Of a DNA stretch of 61,113 nucleotides, positions 56,574-61,113 are shown piece after piece. Within the stretch, counting starts at the first letter, position 1. Each line of letters starts with the position of its first letter. Origin of the DNA: DASYML01 sp036009045 (lineage in GTDB: Bacteria; Acidobacteriota; Blastocatellia; Pyrinomonadales; Pyrinomonadaceae); NCBI GenBank assembly GCA_036009045.1, contig DASYML010000126.1:1-61113 (forward strand), read 5' to 3'. The notes under the pieces are model-generated. The model was not told where the DNA came from. It searched no databases and saw only the letters and a list, made by a program, of their open reading frames with translations. Both the position numbers and the translations under genes were made by a program.

Positions 56574-59081
56574 ATGGCTGAGACTTACGAAACAAATCAG
56601 AATCCAACAGGGCCGGAAATTTTGGCGACCGCGCCGCAGACAGCGGAGGCCGTGCCGTTTGAAATCGCCGTCCTGCCTTTGCAGAATACGACGCTCTTCC
56701 CGGAGACGGTCGTGCCGCTCGCGGTCGGGCGCACGCGTTCCGTCGCGGCGGTCGAAAACTCGCTCGCCACGGAAGAGAAGTTGCTGGCTTGCTTGAGCGC
56801 GCGCAGGCAAGAGGTGACGGGCGCGGACGCGCTGCCCGCAGACCTTTACGATGTTGGCACGCTCGTCATGATTAAGCGCATGATGCGCTCGGACGAAGCG
56901 CTGCAACTCATCGTCCAGGGCACGGAGCGCGTGAAGGTCCTGTCATGGACGCAGGAACAGCCCTTCCTGCGTGCGCGCGTGCAAATCCTGCCGCCCTTGC
57001 GCGTGGAGAACGCGGACGAAGTCGAGGCCGTCAAGCGCAACGTGCAGGCGCTCATACAACAGGCGCTGGCGATGCTGCCGCAGGTCCCGCCGGAAGTGCG
57101 CGCAGCCGTGATGGCGGCCAACGACCCCATCCGCCTCGCTTACTTTCTGGCCTCCGTCCTCAACCTCGGAGTCGAGCAGGAACAGCGTATGCTCGAAGCG
57201 GAGACGGTGGACCAATTATTACATCTCGCGCACAGTTACCTGGCGCGCGAGATAGACATTTTGCAGATACGCTCGAAGGTGGCGAACGAAGCGCAGGAGG
57301 AGATGAACAAGGCGCAAAGAGATTACATCCTGCGCCAGCAGATGAAGGCCATTCAGAAAGAGCTTGGCGAGGACGAGGGCGGCGAGCGAGCGGAGGCGGA
57401 ACTGCTGCGCGAGCGGCTGGAAAAAATCGAGTTGCCGGAAGATGTGCGTAAGGAAGCGGAACGCGAACTCAAGCGCATGGAACGCCTGCCCAACGCCGCG
57501 CCAGATTATCACGTCATTCGCACCTATCTGGAATACGTGCTCGAACTTCCCTGGCTCAAATCCACTGAAGACAAGCTGGACCTCAAAGAGGCGCGCAGGA
57601 TTCTGGACGAGGATCATTACGGCCTGGAAGACATCAAAGAGCGCATCCTCGAATTCCTCGCCGTCATCAAGCTGAGGCCCGACGCGAAGAGTCCGATTCT
57701 CTGCTTTGTTGGCCCACCGGGAGTCGGCAAGACCAGTCTGGGCCGCTCGATTGCGCGAGCGCTCGGCAGAGAGTTCGAGCGTCTCTCCCTGGGCGGCGTG
57801 CGCGATGAAGCGGAGTTGCGCGGCCATCGAAGGACTTACATCGGCGCGATGCCCGGTCGCATCGTCCAGTCAATTCGCCGCGCCGGGGTCAACAATCCGG
57901 TGATGATGCTGGACGAGATAGATAAGCTCGGCGCGGATTATCGCGGCGACCCTGCGGCGGCCCTGCTGGAGATTCTGGACCCGCAGCAGAACAACACGTT
58001 CAGGGACCATTACCTGGACCTGCCCTTCGATCTTTCAAAGGTCTTCTTTATCGCCACCGCGAACCAGCTTGGTCCAATTCCCGCTCCCCTGCGCGACCGC
58101 ATGGAGATTATCGCGCTCGCGGGCTACAGCGATCAGGAGAAGCTGCATATCGCGCGGCAATATCTGGTCCCAAGACAGGTCCGCGAGAACGGTTTGAGCG
58201 AAGAGCAGTTCGAGATTACGGACGCGGCTTTAGAGTTAATCGCGGCGCGTTACACGCGCGAGGCTGGCGTCAGGCAGATGGAGCGGACCGTCGGTCGCCT
58301 CGCGCGCAAGGTCGCGCTGAAGATCGCGCAGGATGAGGCGGAGCGCATCACGGTTGATACGGCAGAGGTCCAGGAATACTTGGGTGCGCCGCGCTTTTAT
58401 CGTGAAGAGGCGCGCAAGGAAGTGCCTGCGGGCGTGGCGACGGGGATGGCCTGGACGGAGATGGGCGGCGAAGTGCTCTTCATAGAGGCGACGTTGTTGC
58501 CGGGCGGGTCGGGCCTGACCATCACGGGCCAACTCGGTGAAGTGATGCAGGAGTCTGCGCGCGCGGCTCGCTCATATCTCTGGTCGCACGCGACGGAGTT
58601 CGGCATCGAGCCGGAGATGTTCAAAGGTTACGGCGTTCACTTGCATGTGCCCGCCGGGGCGATTCCGAAGGATGGTCCAAGCGCGGGCGTGACGATAACT
58701 TCGGCGCTGGCCTCGCTCTACACAGGGAGACGCGTGCGGCCAGATACGTCTATGACCGGAGAGATAACTTTGTCCGGGCTGGTCTTTCCCGTCGGCGGTA
58801 TCAAGGAGAAAGTCCTGGCCGCGCATCGCGCGGGGATTCGTCGCATCATCATCCCCGCGCGCAACGAGGCGGACACGGAAGACATCCCGGAAGATGTCAG
58901 GCGCGAGCTTGAGATTATCCCCGTCACGCGCATCGGCGAAGTCCTGGACGCGGCCCTGGAAAAGCTGGTCGCCAATCCGCCCCCGCCTCCCTCGCCGCAG
59001 CCGTCCTCGCAGGGCGAAGCCGCGCGCGAGCGAAACTCTCAAGAGCCTGCGCCCGAACCCGTCAGCGTGCGCAGAGCGTAG
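56574..59081 (+). CDS. lon: ATP-dependent Lon protease
   Basis: Lon degrades damaged and regulatory proteins. The 835-aa enzyme has the N-terminal LAN domain (VPFEIAVLPLQNTTLFPETVVPL), Walker A GPPGVGKTSLGRSIA, Walker B VMMLDEIDKLG, and the protease domain with catalytic Ser703 in PKDGPSAGVTIT and Lys746 in GGIKEKVLAAHRAG, the usual 43-residue spacing. Length is normal. The last 25 residues are Pro-rich. A heptad repeat follows the stop codon. TGGTCCA motifs lie at 58070 and 58674 inside the gene. Confidence 0.96.
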   Translation: MAETYETNQNPTGPEILATAPQTAEAVPFEIAVLPLQNTTLFPETVVPLAVGRTRSVAAVENSLATEEKLLACLSARRQEVTGADALPADLYDVGTLVMIKRMMRSDEALQLIVQGTERVKVLSWTQEQPFLRARVQILPPLRVENADEVEAVKRNVQALIQQALAMLPQVPPEVRAAVMAANDPIRLAYFLASVLNLGVEQEQRMLEAETVDQLLHLAHSYLAREIDILQIRSKVANEAQEEMNKAQRDYILRQQMKAIQKELGEDEGGERAEAELLRERLEKIELPEDVRKEAERELKRMERLPNAAPDYHVIRTYLEYVLELPWLKSTEDKLDLKEARRILDEDHYGLEDIKERILEFLAVIKLRPDAKSPILCFVGPPGVGKTSLGRSIARALGREFERLSLGGVRDEAELRGHRRTYIGAMPGRIVQSIRRAGVNNPVMMLDEIDKLGADYRGDPAAALLEILDPQQNNTFRDHYLDLPFDLSKVFFIATANQLGPIPAPLRDRMEIIALAGYSDQEKLHIARQYLVPRQVRENGLSEEQFEITDAALELIAARYTREAGVRQMERTVGRLARKVALKIAQDEAERITVDTAEVQEYLGAPRFYREEARKEVPAGVATGMAWTEMGGEVLFIEATLLPGGSGLTITGQLGEVMQESARAARSYLWSHATEFGIEPEMFKGYGVHLHVPAGAIPKDGPSAGVTITSALASLYTGRRVRPDTSMTGEITLSGLVFPVGGIKEKVLAAHRAGIRRIIIPARNEADTEDIPEDVRRELEIIPVTRIGEVLDAALEKLVANPPPPPSPQPSSQGEAARERNSQEPAPEPVSVRRA

Positions 59082-59170
59082 AAAGGCAAGGATGAAGGCG
59101 GAAGGATGAAAGCAGAGCTCATCGTCTTGCATAGCCACGCTTTCATCCTTCCGCCTTCCGCCTTCCAATT
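59082..59170. repeat. Heptad hairpin (AAGGATGA/CATCCTTCCGCC) inside the antiporter start
   Basis: GGCAAGGATGAAGGCGGAAGGATGAAAG faces CTTTCATCCTTCCGCCTTCC. The right arm is coding for the antiporter leader (FILPPSAF). Confidence 0.88.
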
Positions 59171-60464
59171 TGCTCTCATCGGTGTGGCGTTGATTCTCAT
59201 CATCGCCAAGTTGTGCGGCGCTCTCTTTGAGAAATTCAAACAGCCTGCGGTGTTGGGCGAACTCGTCGGCGGTGTTGTGGTCGGCAATCTGGCGCTGCTC
59301 GGTTTCAACGCGGCGGAGTTTTTGAAGACGAGCGATGTCATCGGCGCGCTGGCGGAGATAGGCGTCATCATCCTGCTCTTTGAAGTGGGCCTGGAATCGA
59401 ATCTGGGGGAGATGCTCGAAGTCGGCTGGTCCTCTTTGCTGGTGGCCTTTGCGGGCGTCGTCGTGCCTTTCTTTCTGGGCTGGGGCGTGTCCGCGTATTT
59501 CACGCCGGGCGAGACGAGGCTCGCGCATATTTTTATCGGCGCGACATTGTGCGCGACGAGCGTAGGAATTACGGCGCGCGTCTTAAAGGACATGGGCCGG
59601 TTGCAAACGAGAGAGGCGCGCGTCATTCTCGGCGCGGCTGTGATAGACGACGTGCTGGGATTACTGATACTGGCCGTCGTGGCGGGCGCTATCAAGGCGA
59701 CTGCGACGGGGGCGACGCTCTCGCTCGCGGGCTTCTTCTGGATAGCGGCGAGGGCCGTCTGCTTTCTCTGCGGCGCGCTGCTGGTCGGGCGTTACCTGAC
59801 GCCCTTTATCTTTCGCGGGGCGGGACATCTTGAGACCAGAGGCGTCCTGCTGGCCCTCTCCATCGCGTTCTGTTTTGTGCTGGCGTGGGTCGCCGCGCTG
59901 GTCGGACTGGCTCCGATTGTCGGCGCGTTTGCCGCCGGGCTGGTCCTGGACGACGTACACTTTCTGACTTTCCCTGAGCGCAACAAAAGAGACTTGCTGC
60001 ATCTCCTGTCGCCCGTCAGCACACTGCTCGTGCCCATCTTCTTCGTCCTCATGGGACTGCGTGTAGACCTGCGCGCGTTTGCCAATCCGGGCTTACTAAG
60101 TTTCGCGTTGGTCCTCACGCTGGCGGCGATTGTGGGCAAGCAGGTCTGTTCGCTGGCGGTCGCGGAGAGGGGCTTGAATCGGCTGGCCGTGGGCCTTGGG
60201 ATGATTCCGCGCGGCGAGGTGGGCTTAATCTTCGCGGGCATCGGCGCGACGCTCATGCTGCCGAACACGGCGGGGATAAATCAACCCGTCATCGGCCCGC
60301 AAGTTTACGGCGCGATTCTCATTATGGTCATTGCCACCACGCTCGTCACACCGCCCGCGCTCAGGTGGGCACTCGCGCGCACCAGTCTCTCAAGCGAGGA
60401 CACGGACGCCACCCGCGCCGCCAGCGAAATGGGCCAGGACGCTGCGGAGCGCATCGGGCAGTAA
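59106..60464 (+). CDS. CPA2-type cation:proton antiporter
   Basis: The 452-aa protein has about 12 membrane segments with CPA2 features: KLCGALFEKFKQPAVLGELVGGVVVG, EIGVIILLFEVGLESNLGEM, ARVLKDMGRLQTREARVILGAAVIDDVLGLLIL (with the transport aspartates of the IDD motif) and LVPIFFVLMGLRVDL. It likely exchanges Na+ or K+ for H+. The start ATG 59106 lies in a repeat hairpin, and the first hydrophobic residues (HAFILPPSAFQFAL) are repeat-encoded. Confidence 0.9.
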   Translation: MKAELIVLHSHAFILPPSAFQFALIGVALILIIAKLCGALFEKFKQPAVLGELVGGVVVGNLALLGFNAAEFLKTSDVIGALAEIGVIILLFEVGLESNLGEMLEVGWSSLLVAFAGVVVPFFLGWGVSAYFTPGETRLAHIFIGATLCATSVGITARVLKDMGRLQTREARVILGAAVIDDVLGLLILAVVAGAIKATATGATLSLAGFFWIAARAVCFLCGALLVGRYLTPFIFRGAGHLETRGVLLALSIAFCFVLAWVAALVGLAPIVGAFAAGLVLDDVHFLTFPERNKRDLLHLLSPVSTLLVPIFFVLMGLRVDLRAFANPGLLSFALVLTLAAIVGKQVCSLAVAERGLNRLAVGLGMIPRGEVGLIFAGIGATLMLPNTAGINQPVIGPQVYGAILIMVIATTLVTPPALRWALARTSLSSEDTDATRAASEMGQDAAERIGQ

Positions 60465-60520
60465 GAGATATAACTCATCAAGCATTAAAAATTATTGGAC
60501 CACAGGGGAGGACACAAAGG

Positions 60521-60817
60521 ATGGCTACTAAAAAGGACCAGCACAAGGTAGGCGCTCCGCAAAAACCGCGCGGCCAGGAGATGGGACGCGGAGATGACAG
60601 GGACCAGAACCGCGAAGCCAAGGCAGACACCCCCGCCCTGCGCGGCAGGCGCAAAAAAGAGAACGAGCACTTCGCAGACAAATCATCCCAACACGTAGGC
60701 TCGGACGGCGCGACCCCTCGCTCCAACACGCCCTCCGTCCCCGCCACACTCCCCGCCAACACCAAACTCGGCGAATCCGGCGGCGAGAAAGAGTTCAAAC
60801 AGCGACAGAAAAAGTAG
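60521..60817 (+). CDS. Small basic, probably disordered protein
   Basis: The 98-aa protein from ATG 60521 (GGGGAGGA before it) is Lys/Arg/Asp/Gln-rich (KPRGQEMGRGDDRDQNRE, RGRRKKENEHF) with a Pro-rich middle. No fold or family is evident. It is the final plus-strand gene before a repeat. Confidence 0.55.
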   Translation: MATKKDQHKVGAPQKPRGQEMGRGDDRDQNREAKADTPALRGRRKKENEHFADKSSQHVGSDGATPRSNTPSVPATLPANTKLGESGGEKEFKQRQKK

Positions 60818-60903
60818 TCCCAAGTCTCAAGTCTCAAGACCCAGGTCAAGAAGCGGAAGCATGCTCTTCTTGACCTGGGTCTTGAGACTTGAGACTTGGG
60901 ACT
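60818..60903. repeat. Heptad-armed hairpin (AAGTCTC type)
   Basis: CCCAAGTCTCAAGTCTCAAGACCCAGGTCAAGAAG faces CTTGACCTGGGTCTTGAGACTTGAGACTTGGG, one of the most perfect copies. It separates convergent genes. Confidence 0.92.
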
Positions 60904-60906
60904 CTT

Positions 60907-61113
60907 TTACCCCGTGATGGTGGCGCTGGCGGTCTGGCTCCAAGGGCCTTGCTCGCCTTTGGAGTTGACCCAGCGGAGCATGTAATAGGCCGTCTTGCCC
61001 GCGTCCTCGCCGCCGAACTGGACCATGTAAGGCGTGCTCGTATCCAGTCCCATGAAATGTAGCTGAGATGGGTCCGAAGGGGCCGGGTCGCCTATCTTGG
61101 ACCAGATTTCGCA
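60907..61113 (-). CDS. C-terminal part of a repeat-type protein, truncated by the window
   Basis: The frame has 68 residues before its stop (60907-60909) and continues off the right edge. The residues (GDPAPSDPSQLHFMGLDTST, QFGGEDAGKTAYYMLRWVN, SKGEQGPWSQTASATITG) look like a beta-sandwich of fibronectin type, common at the C-terminus of Blastocatellia surface proteins. The upstream part and function cannot be judged. Confidence 0.6.
   Translation of the reverse strand, partial: CEIWSKIGDPAPSDPSQLHFMGLDTSTPYMVQFGGEDAGKTAYYMLRWVNSKGEQGPWSQTASATITG

Overview
The window looks like chromosomal DNA of a GC-rich free-living bacterium. The family mix (PA2169, DUF4142, DUF4214, M61 peptidase, GH43, PilZ, many small secreted proteins) and the dxs, tlyA, nadK order fit Acidobacteriota, probably class Blastocatellia. 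That placement is inference from content; no rRNA is present. No insertion sequence, prophage or CRISPR array was seen. The selfish elements recognised are an intein in polA and a group I intron in a tRNA gene.

Layout. 1-7100: dxs with a possible leader peptide and operator, a membrane protein, tlyA overlapped by a cysteine-cluster protein, an unassigned structured RNA of about 525 nt with its own promoter and terminator, then nadK. 7100-13300: dicarboxylate/amino acid symporter, rhomboid protease, PA2169 and DUF4142 proteins, queF, a small membrane protein and an MFS carrier. 13470-16335: family A DNA polymerase without the 5' nuclease domain, interrupted by a 357-aa intein with an endonuclease domain. 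16370-25240: amino acid permease, lipoprotein, then a surface-polysaccharide block (UDP-ManNAc-type dehydrogenase, WecB epimerase, GT-C enzyme, two methyltransferases). 25800-34300: GH43 glycosidase, DUF457 membrane protein, a PRMT-like methyltransferase divergent from a DDAH-like dimethylargininase, PilZ protein, GT-C/DUF4214 protein and a lipoprotein. 34450-47640: aconitase with the swivel domain first, CYTH and DUF488 proteins, MFS, DoxX, thioredoxin, M61 and M48-like peptidases, enoyl-CoA hydratase, TolB-like lipoprotein, DinB, response regulator and a small secreted protein. 47777-48155: tRNA(CAU) split by a 306-nt group I intron. 48245-61113: metallo-beta-lactamase-fold hydrolase, fumC, DUF4440, nadA, ferredoxin, Rieske protein, SIMPL protein, then a stress block (CBS protein, Hsp20, Lon), a CPA2 antiporter, a small basic protein and the tail of a repeat-type protein.

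Two sequence-level systems pervade the window. (1) Many intergenic gaps carry hairpins whose arms are tandem 7-8 bp words (GTGACGA, GAGGCTA, GAGGCTG, CATCCTT, CTTCCGC, AAGTCTC and others). The words differ between sites, but the plan, and often an AAAGACATCTGTTCTT-like loop, is shared. Some copies run into genes and encode N-terminal hydrophobic leaders or C-terminal tails. A second family uses a CACCGCAGACACAGAG arm. (2) The 7-mer TGGACCA/TGGTCCA occurs about 60 times by eye count, far above chance for 61 kb, in genes and gaps alike.

Functional links worth noting are the PRMT/DDAH divergent pair (making and degrading methylated arginine), UDP-ManNAc to ManNAcA synthesis (wecB plus dehydrogenase), and the Hsp20-Lon proteostasis pair.
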